Source of the DNA: Leifsonia sp. 466MF
GTDB lineage: Bacteria > Actinomycetota > Actinomycetes > Actinomycetales > Microbacteriaceae
Direction of reading: 5' to 3'
Assembly (NCBI RefSeq): GCF_900100265.1
Contig: NZ_LT629696.1
Span: forward strand, 930,001 to 994,000
DNA: 64,000 nucleotides
Within the stretch, counting starts at the first letter, position 1. Each line of letters starts with the position of its first letter. A model generated the notes under the pieces. That model was given only the letters and a program-made list of their open reading frames with translations. It was not told the DNA's origin and searched no databases. Both the position numbers and the translations under genes were made by a program. Shown here one piece after another: positions 25,047 through 35,856 of this stretch.

Positions 25047-25616
25047 TCACCCCCGCGCCACGTACTCCACCAGCAGCGCCCCCGTGTCCATCGTCCGCGA
25101 CGACACCAGCTCCAGGTCGGCACCCGGACCACCGGACGCGAACACCGATCGCCCGCTTCCGGCCAGGCGGGGCATCAGGAGCAGGCGGTAGCGGTCGACG
25201 AGCCCCGCCGACACGAGCGACTCGACCACGGAGAGACCTCCGACGGCGACGATCTCGCCGTCGATGTCGTGCTTGAGGCGGGCGACGACGTCGGGGAGGG
25301 GACCCCGGGCAACGGTGGTGTTCCAGCCGGGGTTCTCGACGGTGTCGGAGACGACGACCTTCGGGAGGCTGTTCATCGTGCGGGCGAAGGCGCGGTAGTC
25401 CTCCGGGTTGTTCTCGTCGGCGGCCGCGGTGGGCCAGTAGCCGGCGTTGAACTCGTAGGCGACGCGGCCGTAGAGGAGCGTCTGGCCCTCGTGCGCGTTC
25501 GCGCCGGACCAGTACTGCTGCATGTCATCCGACCAGTCCGGTGAGATCAGTTCGCCGTCCGTGGTCTCGGTGTAGCCGTCGAGGGTCATGAACATGGCGG
25601 CGGTGAGTTTTCCCAT
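25047..25616 (-). CDS. Dihydrofolate reductase family (RibD C-terminal-like) protein
   Basis: This 189-residue protein is the second DHFR-like protein of this type in the window. It begins MGKLTAAMFMTLDGY, has YGRVAYEFNAGYWP and the nucleotide-binding GEIVAVGGLSVVESLVSAGLVD. The substrate is unknown. It lies 26 bases downstream of the MFS gene on the same strand, so the two may be expressed together. Confidence 0.78.
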   Translation of the reverse strand: MGKLTAAMFMTLDGYTETTDGELISPDWSDDMQQYWSGANAHEGQTLLYGRVAYEFNAGYWPTAAADENNPEDYRAFARTMNSLPKVVVSDTVENPGWNTTVARGPLPDVVARLKHDIDGEIVAVGGLSVVESLVSAGLVDRYRLLLMPRLAGSGRSVFASGGPGADLELVSSRTMDTGALLVEYVARG

Positions 25617-25642
25617 GGTGGTTTCTCCTTCGTGAGATGCGG

Positions 25643-26833
25643 TCAGGCGGCGCGGTGCCGGCGGACCAGGGCGAGCGCGAGCGGGAGGGCCAGCGCGAGG
25701 ATGAGGAAGGCGAGCGGGCTGCCGATAAGGGCGGCCAGCGCGCTGACGGCGAGGGCGCCGACGGCCATTCCGCCGTCGTAGCCGGCGTTCCAGAGGGCGC
25801 TGACGGTCCCGAACTGGCGCTCGTCGGCGTTGGCGTACATGTCGGCGATCGTCGCGTTCTGCAGAGCGCCGAAGCCGAGGCCGAAGAGGGCTGCGCCGGC
25901 GAGCAGAAGCATGATGTTCGAGGTCGCGGCCAGCGCGGCCATCCCCGCCGCCGAGAGCAGAATGCCGGGGACGAAGAGGCGACGGTGGCCCACGCGGTCG
26001 CCGAACCGGCCGGCGACCCAGCGGCCGACAGCCGTGGTGGCGGGCTGCACCAGCAGCAGCGTCGGGCCGAAGGCGACGGTGCCGCCGGACAGCGCGCCGG
26101 GGACGCAGGTGACGACGACACCGGCCACGGCGGCGGAAGCGGCGAAGACGAGCGCCGGGCGGAGGATCGACGGCGAACGCAGGCCGGCGAGGATGCCGGC
26201 CGAGGCGGCCTCGACCGGAGATGCAGGGCGGAGCGACCGTCCGGGCAACCCGGCGACGGTCGCGAGCGCCAGCAGCGGCGCGGCACCGGCGATCCAGAAC
26301 ACCAGAGCCGGTCCGGCCGCGGCGGTCAGTGTCACGCCGAGCGGCAACGCGATCAGCGACGGGACGGCGCTGACCAGGCCGGCGACGGCCAGCCCCTCAC
26401 CGCGACGCTCCGCGGGGACTAGCGCGGCCGTCACGGCACCACCCGCCACGATGGCGAGGGCGAAGCCGAGGCCGCGCAGCACCCCGACCGCGACGAGCGC
26501 GGGGACGGAGGAGGAGGCGAGCAGCAGGAAGGTCGGAGCCCCGAGCAGGATGAGACCGACGGCGAGCACCGCGCGAGCGCCCAGCCGCTGCATCAGCCAG
26601 GGCGAGACCAGTTCGCCCGCGACGGTCGCCCCGAGCAGTGCGCCGTTCGCCAGGCCGCCGGCGACCGGCGAGGCCGACTCGGCGAGCAGCGGCACGACGG
26701 CCAGCGGGAGGAAGAACCCCACCGAGCACGCCACGATCGACACGAAGCGCAGCAGCAGCGGGCGGGTGATCAGCCGCGGCCGGGCGGTGCGGCCGGTGGT
26801 CGGGGTGGTGGTGGTGAGTGTCGTCGCGGTCAT
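25643..26833 (-). CDS. MFS transporter
   Basis: This 396-residue protein has about 12 transmembrane helices in two halves, with the cytosolic RFGDRVGHRRL motif in the second half. It fits a YfcJ/arabinose-efflux-like MFS drug exporter. The first codons are Thr-rich (MTATTLTTTTPTTG). It is divergent from the MocR regulator gene with only 47 bases between them, which suggests the regulator controls it. The substrate is unknown. Confidence 0.85.
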   Translation of the reverse strand: MTATTLTTTTPTTGRTARPRLITRPLLLRFVSIVACSVGFFLPLAVVPLLAESASPVAGGLANGALLGATVAGELVSPWLMQRLGARAVLAVGLILLGAPTFLLLASSSVPALVAVGVLRGLGFALAIVAGGAVTAALVPAERRGEGLAVAGLVSAVPSLIALPLGVTLTAAAGPALVFWIAGAAPLLALATVAGLPGRSLRPASPVEAASAGILAGLRSPSILRPALVFAASAAVAGVVVTCVPGALSGGTVAFGPTLLLVQPATTAVGRWVAGRFGDRVGHRRLFVPGILLSAAGMAALAATSNIMLLLAGAALFGLGFGALQNATIADMYANADERQFGTVSALWNAGYDGGMAVGALAVSALAALIGSPLAFLILALALPLALALVRRHRAA

Positions 26834-26880
26834 GGGTATGACACTAGAAACCGGGTGGCTCAGCAGTAAGATCCATTGCC

Positions 26881-28305
26881 ATGGCGGTGGAGTGGTCCAA
26901 TTCGAGTCCCGAGCTGCTGGTCCAGCTCGACCGGGAGTCGGCCGAGCCGCTGCGGTCGCAGCTCCAGACCCAGCTGCGGGTCGCCATTCAGGCCGGGCGA
27001 CTGAGCGCGGGGGAGCGGCTGCCCTCGTCGCGCGACTTCGCCCGCAGCCTCGGCGTCGCCCGCGGCACGGTGCAGGACTGCTACGAGCAGCTGCGATCGG
27101 AGGGGTACCTCGTCGCCCAGACCGGATCGGCCACCCGGGTCGCCGACCTGCGCGTCGAGCCGGCCGAGGCGACGGCCCCCGGCGCACCGATACCGACGCC
27201 CGACCCTCACCCGCCGCGCCGCTGGCTCGCCGACTTCGCCTCCGGCGTCCCCGACCTCGGCACCGTCCCGCGCGACGACTGGACGTGGGCCCTGCGCGAG
27301 GCCACCCGCACCGCCCCGAACGCCGCCTTCGACTACGGCGACCCCCGAGGGGATGCGGACCTCCGAACCGTCGTCGCCTCCTACCTCCGCCGGGTGCGCG
27401 GCATGAGCGCGCATCCACACCAGGTCGTCGTCTGCGCAGGGTTCGCACAGGGCATCGCGCTGACGTTCCGTGCGCTCGCCGACCGCGGGATGACACGGGT
27501 CGCGGTCGAGGACCCCGGCTCGATCGGCACGGTCACCCGGGCGGCGGAAGCGGCGGGCGGGACGGCGGTGCCGGTCGCGGTCGACGATTCGGGGATCGAT
27601 GTGGATGCGCTGGACGCGAGCGGCGCACGCATCGTCGTGCTCACCCCGGCGCACCAGTGGCCGACCGGCGTCGTGCTCGCGCCGGAGCGCCGCCACGCGC
27701 TCATCGCCTGGGCCGAGCGCCGCGACGCCGTGATCGTCGAAGACGACTACGACGCCGAGTTCCGCTACGACCGGGAGCCGGTCGGATCGCTGCAGGGACT
27801 CGCGCCTGACCGCGTCGTCACGCTCGGCACGGTCAGCAAGTCGCTCGCGCCGGCCCTGAGGCTCGGCTGGGCCGTCGCACCCGTGCCCCTGGTCGACGCT
27901 CTGACGGCGGCGAAGGAGGCGGCCGACCGCGGTGCGCCGACGCTCGACCAGGTCGCGCTCGCCCGGCTCATCGAGTCCGGACGCTATGACCGGCACCTGC
28001 GGCGGATGCGCGCACTGTACGGAGCACGGCGGGATGCGCTCGCAGCGGCGTTGCGGGAGGCTGCTCCGCACATCCCGCTCACCGGTCTCGCGGCGGGATT
28101 CCACGCGGTCGCGCACCTACGGGACGGTGCCGACGAGCCGGCCGTGATCGCGGCGGCCGCAGAGCGGGGAGTCCGGCTGTACGGGATGAGCACCTACCGC
28201 TCGACGCGCAGCTCGCATCCACCGCAGCTCGTGTTCGGCTTCGGCAACACGTCCGTCGAGGAGATCCGCGATGGGATCGCGGTGGTCGCCGACCTGCTGA
28301 GGTGA
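26881..28305 (+). CDS. MocR/PdxR-type GntR-aminotransferase regulator
   Basis: This 474-residue protein fuses an N-terminal GntR winged helix (residues ~25-90: AGERLPSSRDFARSLGVARGTVQDCYEQL) to an aminotransferase-like domain with the PLP lysine in GTVSKSLAPALRLGW (~residue 320). PdxR controls vitamin B6 synthesis, but other MocR proteins control neighbouring transporters. Here the divergent MFS gene rather than pdxST is next door, so the target is probably that exporter. The fold looks complete. Confidence 0.87.
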   Translation: MAVEWSNSSPELLVQLDRESAEPLRSQLQTQLRVAIQAGRLSAGERLPSSRDFARSLGVARGTVQDCYEQLRSEGYLVAQTGSATRVADLRVEPAEATAPGAPIPTPDPHPPRRWLADFASGVPDLGTVPRDDWTWALREATRTAPNAAFDYGDPRGDADLRTVVASYLRRVRGMSAHPHQVVVCAGFAQGIALTFRALADRGMTRVAVEDPGSIGTVTRAAEAAGGTAVPVAVDDSGIDVDALDASGARIVVLTPAHQWPTGVVLAPERRHALIAWAERRDAVIVEDDYDAEFRYDREPVGSLQGLAPDRVVTLGTVSKSLAPALRLGWAVAPVPLVDALTAAKEAADRGAPTLDQVALARLIESGRYDRHLRRMRALYGARRDALAAALREAAPHIPLTGLAAGFHAVAHLRDGADEPAVIAAAAERGVRLYGMSTYRSTRSSHPPQLVFGFGNTSVEEIRDGIAVVADLLR

Positions 28306-28338
28306 GCGCGTTGCCTGTCTGGAGGACGGGCGCCCGAC

Positions 28339-28545
28339 TCACGGCAGGTAGCGCAGCCACTCCTGGCGCGACAGCCGTATCCGGCGTCCGTGGTGGTCGA
28401 CGATCCACTCGGTCAGCGTGGACGAGATGTAGACCGCGATGATGGTCTCGGCCGTCCACTCTTCACGTCCGCGCGTCCACCGGATCAGATGGAACTCGGC
28501 CCCGCGGCGGGGCGTCAGCCCGATGGGCAGATCGATGTAGGTCAC
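28339..28545 (-). CDS. Hypothetical protein (68 aa)
   Basis: GTG start with GAAGGAG 6 bases upstream. The soluble 68-residue product contains two Trp-rich stretches and ends RLSRQEWLRYLP. I do not recognise a domain. It follows the MalT-like regulator on the same strand after a 160-base gap that holds a CACCC/GGGTG palindrome. Confidence 0.55.
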   Translation of the reverse strand: MTYIDLPIGLTPRRGAEFHLIRWTRGREEWTAETIIAVYISSTLTEWIVDHHGRRIRLSRQEWLRYLP

Positions 28546-28652
28546 GTCCGCTCCTTCCCCGAACCCATGCCGGCCGGAGGGCCCGAACCTCCGACCGGCA
28601 CGAGAGTCGCATCACTACACCGAGGACGCTAAGGCGCTGGGGAATCGGCGGC

Positions 28653-28671
28653 GTCACCCGAACGGGGTGAC
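28653..28671. promoter_or_regulatory. GTCACCC...GGGTGAC inverted repeat
   Basis: A 7-base inverted repeat with a 5-base spacer lies between the end of the MalT-like regulator and the start of the 68-residue gene. It shares the half-site CACCC/GGGTG with the palindrome near the orphan LuxR gene and may be a LuxR-type operator. Confidence 0.35.
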
Positions 28672-28705
28672 CTTATGCAGGCGCGGCGAGCGACGCGTTC
28701 AGGCG

Positions 28706-31288
28706 TCAGCGTTCGTCGACCAGGTCCAGCGGCTCCAGCAGGCCGAGCTCCGCCGCACGGTCGACCGCGGCCGCGCGCGACTGCACGTCGAGCTTGCGGT
28801 AGATGCGCGCGATGTGGGTCTTCACGGTGTTCAGCGACACGTAGCCCCGGGCCGCGATCTCGGCGTTGGACATGCGTGTCGGCAGGTAGGCGAGGATGGC
28901 CAGCTCGCGACGGGTGAGCGGGTCCGGCAATTCGTCGGGCCGGGTGCTCACGACCAGCCCTGCGAGGCGGACGACCTCGCGGCGGAAGGCGTCGGGCGCG
29001 CCGGGCAGCGCCTCGACCAGTCCGGCGACGGGTCGGCCGGCGCGCACGAAGACGTCGATCAGACCCTCCGGCTCGGCGACGGCCAGCGCGCGAGCCAGGT
29101 GCAGCTCCGAGCCGGGACGGTCGCCCGAGGCGGCGAGGAACCATCCCCGTGCGACCTCCCGCTCGACGCGCTCGACGATCGACGCGGACGGTCCGGCGGC
29201 CGGCAGCTCGTCGAGGCGGCGCCCGGCACCCGACACGTCGCCGCGCGTCAGCCGTCCGACGATCTCCTCGAAGGCGACCGCCGACCACGCGGCCGGAGAG
29301 TCGTGCGCCGGCTCCGGCTGTCCGGCGAGCCGGGCATGACGGAGGCGCAGCGCATCCAACTCCATCTGCACGATCGGCGGCGCCTCGGTGACGGGATCGG
29401 CGACCTCGGGCTCCGCGTCGGGCGGCAGCCCCAGCCGCTCGGCCAGCACGGCCAGCCACAGCAATTGCAGCCGGGCGTTCCAGGAAGCGCGGAGCACACC
29501 CTCCCGCAGCGACAGCGCGCCGGAACCCGGTCTTCCGCGCCGGGCGGCGACGAGCGCGAGCGCGATGTGCGCATCCCCGGTCGCCGGATGGTCGAGCAGC
29601 GCGGACTCCTCGGCCAGGCGCAGGGCCTCGTCGGCCCGGGCGGCGGCGCGCACGAGTCGCCCGCTGAAGGCGTCGGCCACGGCCAGGCTTCCGAGCGCGT
29701 GGATGCGGTACGGCGTGTACTGCCCGCCCGCCGAGTTCAGCATCCGTTCGATCCACTCCTGCGACTCGTCCAGGTTGCCGAGGAACAGCTGCGCGCGTCC
29801 GGCGGCCACCAGCGAGATCGCGAGCAGCAGGTCACGGCGGTTCAACTGGAGCAGGTCCGGCAGGGTCAGATCGGGGTCGGCGAGAAGGAGCGCCACGGCG
29901 CTCGCCGCCTCCTCGTAGGCGGTCTCCGCCGGCGGGTTGAACTGCACGGTGACGCCCAGCCACGCCAGCGCGACCGCGCGGCGCCCGGGGTCGACGTCCG
30001 ACCGCGCGGCGACACTGCGGAGAAACTCGGCGGCCTCCCGCGCGCGTCCCGTCATCCCGTACGTGATCGCGTAGACGATCTCCGCATCCACCGACGTCCG
30101 CCGGATGTCGTCCGGGACCGTCCCGAGCCACCGAGCGACCGTCGCGACATAGCCGCGCTCGAATGCCTCCCGGCCGGAGGTGAGGACCAGCTCCATCGCG
30201 TCGTCCCAGGCCTGGGCGCGCAGCAGCGCCTCGACGGCCGTCGCGGTGTCCCCGCGCCCGCGCGACCAGTCGGCGACGCGCACCAGCAGCGTCCGCTCGA
30301 GGCCGGGATGCTCGGCTCGCAGGCGCATCCGCATCAGTTTCCGGAACAGCGCGTGGAAGGCGAACCAGCCGGGCTTCTCCGGAAGAGCGGAGAGGAACAT
30401 CGACTCCCGCTCCAGCCTGCCGAGCAGGTCCACACCGAGGTCCGCCTCCGTCAGGATGGGCACCAGGTCGGGGTGCAGATCGTCGGCGACGGACAGCCGC
30501 AGGAGGGCCTCGCGCCGCTCGGGCGATTGCGCGTCGAGCACCTCCTCGCCCAGATAGTCGACGATCAACCGGTCGGACTCCGCGAGACTGGCCACCAGAT
30601 CCTCGCCCGGACGCGAACGCAGGGTGAGCCCCGCAAGCTGGACGCCCGCGGCCCAGCCGTCGGTGTGCTGGCGGACGGTCGCGGCGGTGCGGAGGTCGAC
30701 CGCGGAGCCGGTGAGCCGCCCGAGCAGGTCCTCCGTCTCGTCGTCGGCGAAGGTCAGCTGGTGCTGCCGGATCTCGACCAGCGCGTGCTGTAGACGGTGG
30801 TGGGTCAGCCGCATCCCGGCGTCCGAGCGGGAGGCGAGCACGAGGTGGGCGTTCGGCGGGAGGCGGTCGGCCAGGTTCGACAGGTCGTCCACCAGTTCGG
30901 GCAGGAGCACGTGGACGTCGTCGATGACGATCACGATCTCCACACCCGCCTCCGCTAGGGCGCCTACGAGCGCCTCGAGGTAGCTCTCGCCGAGGCCGCC
31001 GGTCGCCTCGGCGGCCGGGCGCACCTCGGCCACGGCGGGATGCGCGGCGGCGAGGTCGGCCGCCAAGCGGCGGGCGAAATGCGTGACATCGCGGTCGGCC
31101 CGCGTCGCATGGAACCACGCGACCGCGAGATCGGGGCGCGAGGCCGTCCACTGGGACAGCAGCACAGTCTTCCCGGACCCGGCCGGGGCGATGATGACCG
31201 TCAAGGGGCCGCGGACGCCGACATCCAGCAACTCGAACAACGCGGGGCGGTCGACCGCGTGCACGGGGGCGAGGCGATGGTCTGGCAT
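28706..31288 (-). CDS. Large ATP-binding LuxR regulator (MalT/LAL type)
   Basis: This 860-residue STAND-class regulator has an N-terminal NTPase with Walker A IIAPAGSGKTVLL (residues ~32-44) and Walker B IVIVIDDVHVLL, then a winged-helix/TPR-like region (~350-750). The C-terminal LuxR helix-turn-helix (~795-845) reads LTRRELAILAYLPTRMSNAE. Such proteins switch genes on after binding an inducer and ATP. It is divergent from the rox monooxygenase gene, with the rifamycin-associated element in between. A regulatory link is possible but is inference. Confidence 0.87.
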   Translation of the reverse strand: MPDHRLAPVHAVDRPALFELLDVGVRGPLTVIIAPAGSGKTVLLSQWTASRPDLAVAWFHATRADRDVTHFARRLAADLAAAHPAVAEVRPAAEATGGLGESYLEALVGALAEAGVEIVIVIDDVHVLLPELVDDLSNLADRLPPNAHLVLASRSDAGMRLTHHRLQHALVEIRQHQLTFADDETEDLLGRLTGSAVDLRTAATVRQHTDGWAAGVQLAGLTLRSRPGEDLVASLAESDRLIVDYLGEEVLDAQSPERREALLRLSVADDLHPDLVPILTEADLGVDLLGRLERESMFLSALPEKPGWFAFHALFRKLMRMRLRAEHPGLERTLLVRVADWSRGRGDTATAVEALLRAQAWDDAMELVLTSGREAFERGYVATVARWLGTVPDDIRRTSVDAEIVYAITYGMTGRAREAAEFLRSVAARSDVDPGRRAVALAWLGVTVQFNPPAETAYEEAASAVALLLADPDLTLPDLLQLNRRDLLLAISLVAAGRAQLFLGNLDESQEWIERMLNSAGGQYTPYRIHALGSLAVADAFSGRLVRAAARADEALRLAEESALLDHPATGDAHIALALVAARRGRPGSGALSLREGVLRASWNARLQLLWLAVLAERLGLPPDAEPEVADPVTEAPPIVQMELDALRLRHARLAGQPEPAHDSPAAWSAVAFEEIVGRLTRGDVSGAGRRLDELPAAGPSASIVERVEREVARGWFLAASGDRPGSELHLARALAVAEPEGLIDVFVRAGRPVAGLVEALPGAPDAFRREVVRLAGLVVSTRPDELPDPLTRRELAILAYLPTRMSNAEIAARGYVSLNTVKTHIARIYRKLDVQSRAAAVDRAAELGLLEPLDLVDER

Positions 31289-31380
31289 CGAGGCGGCTCC
31301 GGTCGGCGCGCGTCGGGTCTGCGCCTGCCGAAATCATCCCACAGGGGTGACGACCCCGGGATGCTCGACTGGAAAGATGA

Positions 31381-32958
<1,578 letters not shown>

Positions 32959-33078
32959 GTCCTCCCTGACCGTGGGCGTGCGCCTCGAAATGGGGTGCGG
33001 TCGGCGCGAGACTCGCGGGCTGCGGGTGTGGGAGGCTGTCCTCCGCGCCTCGGTGGGAGGCCGGGATGGGGGACACGC

Positions 33079-33735
33079 GTGACCGACGCGACAGACGACC
33101 GAACTCAGCCGCGATACGGGGAGCTCGCGCCCGGGGAGGCGGCGCAGGAGCCGGCGCAGGAGCAGGCGGCAGCGGTTCCCGCGGAGGCACCTGTTGCGGA
33201 CTCGGAGGCGGACGCGCCGGCGGATGCCGACGCGCCTTCCGCGGCCGCGTACCCCTCGGCGGAATCGCTCGCGCCCGGCGGACCGCTCTCCCAGCAGGAG
33301 CGTGTCGGCCGGGGCCTCGCGCTCGCGCTCGTCATCATCCCGGCCGGGGTGATCGCGTGGACCATCCTGTGGAACATCGGCTTCATCGCCTCCATCGTGT
33401 CGTGGGGTGTCGCGGCGGGAGCGGTGTGGCTGTATCGCGCCGGATCGAAGGCGCGCGTCACGCGCGGCGCCTTCTGGGGGCTCGTCGCGATCGTGGTCGT
33501 GACCGTGGTGCTCAGCCTGCTCGCCGGGATCTTCACCGATCTCGTCAGCGCCGTCGGCATCCCGCTGACCCAGGCGCTGACCGACCCGGACTTCTGGGGA
33601 CTGTTCGCGGACAACATCTTCAACAACGGCGAACTGTGGCAGGCGTACCTGCCGCAGGTGGTCTTGGCCCTGGCGTTCGCGTTCCTCGGCTGCTTCTGGA
33701 CCATGCGGCGGCTCGCCCGCGAGTCCCGCGCCTAA
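33079..33735 (+). CDS. Membrane protein with acidic Ala-rich N-terminus
   Basis: GTG start. Residues ~1-75 are rich in Ala, Glu and Pro with no predicted fold. Four hydrophobic helices follow (~80-100, 102-118, 128-150 and 190-208), the last before a basic end. I do not recognise the family. It lies 120 bases after rox on the same strand and is separated from the convergent methyltransferase by a long palindrome. Confidence 0.6.
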   Translation: MTDATDDRTQPRYGELAPGEAAQEPAQEQAAAVPAEAPVADSEADAPADADAPSAAAYPSAESLAPGGPLSQQERVGRGLALALVIIPAGVIAWTILWNIGFIASIVSWGVAAGAVWLYRAGSKARVTRGAFWGLVAIVVVTVVLSLLAGIFTDLVSAVGIPLTQALTDPDFWGLFADNIFNNGELWQAYLPQVVLALAFAFLGCFWTMRRLARESRA

Positions 33736-33752
33736 CCCCTCGCGCCGCTCCA

Positions 33753-33830
33753 CCCCCACCGTCGAGTCCGCAAACTTTGCACGCGACGCGCCGGGCGGAC
33801 GTCAAGTTTGTGCGGACTCGACGGTGGGGG
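33753..33830. repeat. Long palindrome between convergent genes
   Basis: A 20-bp perfect stem (33753-33772 with 33811-33830) continues inward through a 2-base bulge as AACTT/AAGTT. There is no T-tract. It sits between the stops of a membrane protein gene and a methyltransferase gene and could end transcription in both directions. Confidence 0.75.
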
Positions 33831-33839
33831 GATGCGGGG

Positions 33840-34472
33840 TCAGGGGGTGCGGAGGGTCAGTTCGGCGATGAGGAGCTCGTCGGCGCCGTCCGTCCACGTT
33901 GTGGTGCGGGCGATGCGGAAGCCGGCGGCCTCCACGGTGTCGGCGAGGTGCTCGACGGAGTCGAACGGGGCGTGGTCGATGAACGCCTGCGGTGGGGCGG
34001 AGCGGTGCTTCGACGGATCGAAGGTGAGGAACGTCGCCGTGACGGCATGCCCGCCGGGGCGGAGGACCCGCGCCCACTCGGCGATCGCGGCGACGGGATG
34101 CGGGAACAGCTGGAGTCCGGTGACGCACGTCACGAGGTCGAACGTGCCGTCGCCCAGCGGCAGGCGGGTCGCATCCGCCTCGAAGAGTTCGGCGTCGGGG
34201 AGGTGCGAGCGGGCCTCGGCGATCATGCGCGGCGAGAGGTCCACACCGGTGGCGCTTCCCGCGAAGCCGCGGTCACGGAGGGCGCGGAGCACCAGGCCGG
34301 TGCCGGTGGCGACGTCGAGCACCGCATCCACCCCGGTCAGGTCGGCGAAGCCAGCGACGGCAGCGGCGAGGTTGCGGTGCATGGCGCTTTCGTCGTACGT
34401 CGGCGCGCGGTCGTCGAAGCGTTCGCGCACGGCCCGGAGGTGTTCGTCAGCGGTCACGGCATCATCGGTCAC
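33840..34472 (-). CDS. Class I SAM-dependent methyltransferase
   Basis: This ~210-residue protein has the SAM-binding motif AVLDVATGTGLVLRAL and then GVDLSPRMIAEAR and FDLVTCVTGLQLFPHP, the pattern of UbiE/Coq5-like methyltransferases. The substrate is unknown. GTG 34472 is preferred because the N-terminal extension available upstream has no coding character. Confidence 0.78.
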   Translation of the reverse strand: MTDDAVTADEHLRAVRERFDDRAPTYDESAMHRNLAAAVAGFADLTGVDAVLDVATGTGLVLRALRDRGFAGSATGVDLSPRMIAEARSHLPDAELFEADATRLPLGDGTFDLVTCVTGLQLFPHPVAAIAEWARVLRPGGHAVTATFLTFDPSKHRSAPPQAFIDHAPFDSVEHLADTVEAAGFRIARTTTWTDGADELLIAELTLRTP

Positions 34473-34666
34473 GGCGGCCAGCGTACCGAGGTCCGGAGAG
34501 ACGAGGGAGGGCCGGGAAAGAATTAGCGGCGGCCGGCTCACCCGAAAAAGCCGACCGCCGCGCACCGGGAACGCAGTACAGCTGCCCGCCCCCTGCGGTT
34601 CAGCCTGCCATCCGTTGCTTAGTGCACACAGTAAAGGGCTTTCCTGGGTTGTCAACCGGTCTGCGG

Positions 34667-35755
34667 CTATGAATTCCGGATGTTCATCTCCAGTTCACGC
34701 ACCGTGCGCGCGACAGCCTCGGGTGCCTCCCACGCGGTGAAGTGGCCACCGCGCTCCAGGCGCTCGAACGAGCGGATGTCGGTGTAGCTCTTCTCGGCGA
34801 GCGACCGCGGGTAGGCGGCCTCATGGCGCTGGATGACGATCGCGGCGGGAACCTCGATCTGCGGGTGCAGGTCGTCGTCGTCCGGCGACTCGCGGTAGGG
34901 GCGGAAGCTCGTGCCGATGGAGCGGGTGACCCAGTACAGGGCGACGTTGATGAGCACATCATCCACGTCGAAGTGCTCCAGCCCGTCGCCGTCGCTCCAC
35001 GCGGCCACCTTCTCGGCGATCCAGGCGAGCAGACCGCTGGGGGAGTCGAGGAGCGCGGCGGCGAGCGTGTCGGGACGCGTGCCTTGAAGGTGCGCGTAGC
35101 CGGACTCCTCTGGACGGGCGACCGACCGCAGGAACGCGGTCTCCTCCTCCGTCAGGTCGATGCCCGGCCGGGAACGCGCAGAGAAAGAGGCATGCGTGGC
35201 GACGATTCCGGCGACCGACTCGGGATGCGTCCCCGCCAGCCAGTCGCTCACGCCCGCGCCGACATCCTCTCCGTAGGTCAGAAAGCGGTCGTATCCCAAC
35301 TCGGATGTCATCAGCGTGTTCCACCGGCGAGCCACGCCCTGGGCGGAGAAGGGCTCGGGCAGCGCCGCCGAGTAGCCGTACCCGGGCAGTGACGGGACGA
35401 CGACGTCGCGGTCTTCGGCGAGCAGATCGGCGAGGTCGAGCATCGAGGCGAACGAGTACGGCCAACCGTGGGTGAGGACGATCGGGAGGCCGGACGCGCG
35501 GCGGGCCGGGAGGCGCACGACGTGAACGTCGGAGCCCTCGACCTGCACCATCCGCTGCTCGTATTCGTTGACCCGCCGCTCGAAGGCGCGCCAGTCGTAC
35601 CCCGTCCGCCACCGGTCGACCAGCGCCGCCAGCACTCGCGGCGGGATGCCGTTCGACCACTCCGGGCCCGGCGTCGGCTCGGGCAGGATGGTCGCCTCCA
35701 GCCGGAGCCGGAGGTCGTCGAGCACGGTCTGCGGCACCTCGATGCGGAACTCCAT
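34667..35755 (-). CDS. Epoxide hydrolase family protein (EHN domain)
   Basis: This 362-residue alpha/beta hydrolase has an N-terminal EHN domain (residues 1-95), the oxyanion HGWP (96-99), the nucleophile in YGEDVGAGVS (D164), and the catalytic His in RGGHFTAWE near the end. Members open epoxides, and some are lactonases or detoxification enzymes. The nucleophile and His are present, so it should be active. It stands alone on its strand. Confidence 0.82.
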   Translation of the reverse strand: MEFRIEVPQTVLDDLRLRLEATILPEPTPGPEWSNGIPPRVLAALVDRWRTGYDWRAFERRVNEYEQRMVQVEGSDVHVVRLPARRASGLPIVLTHGWPYSFASMLDLADLLAEDRDVVVPSLPGYGYSAALPEPFSAQGVARRWNTLMTSELGYDRFLTYGEDVGAGVSDWLAGTHPESVAGIVATHASFSARSRPGIDLTEEETAFLRSVARPEESGYAHLQGTRPDTLAAALLDSPSGLLAWIAEKVAAWSDGDGLEHFDVDDVLINVALYWVTRSIGTSFRPYRESPDDDDLHPQIEVPAAIVIQRHEAAYPRSLAEKSYTDIRSFERLERGGHFTAWEAPEAVARTVRELEMNIRNS

Positions 35756-35856
35756 GGGCCGAACGTAGTCGCTGCCACCGACAGCGCCACCGGCACCGGC
35801 GAGGGGATGGTCGCAACCCTCGGCGGAGCGTCGGCGGCCGGGCGTAATGTGGATGC

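Noticed and set aside
28667..30793. A 708-codon plus-strand frame antisense to the MalT-like regulator
   Set aside because: Composition is that of a GC-rich shadow (Arg, Gln, Gly) and no motif is present; the minus-strand regulator has clear Walker and LuxR motifs.
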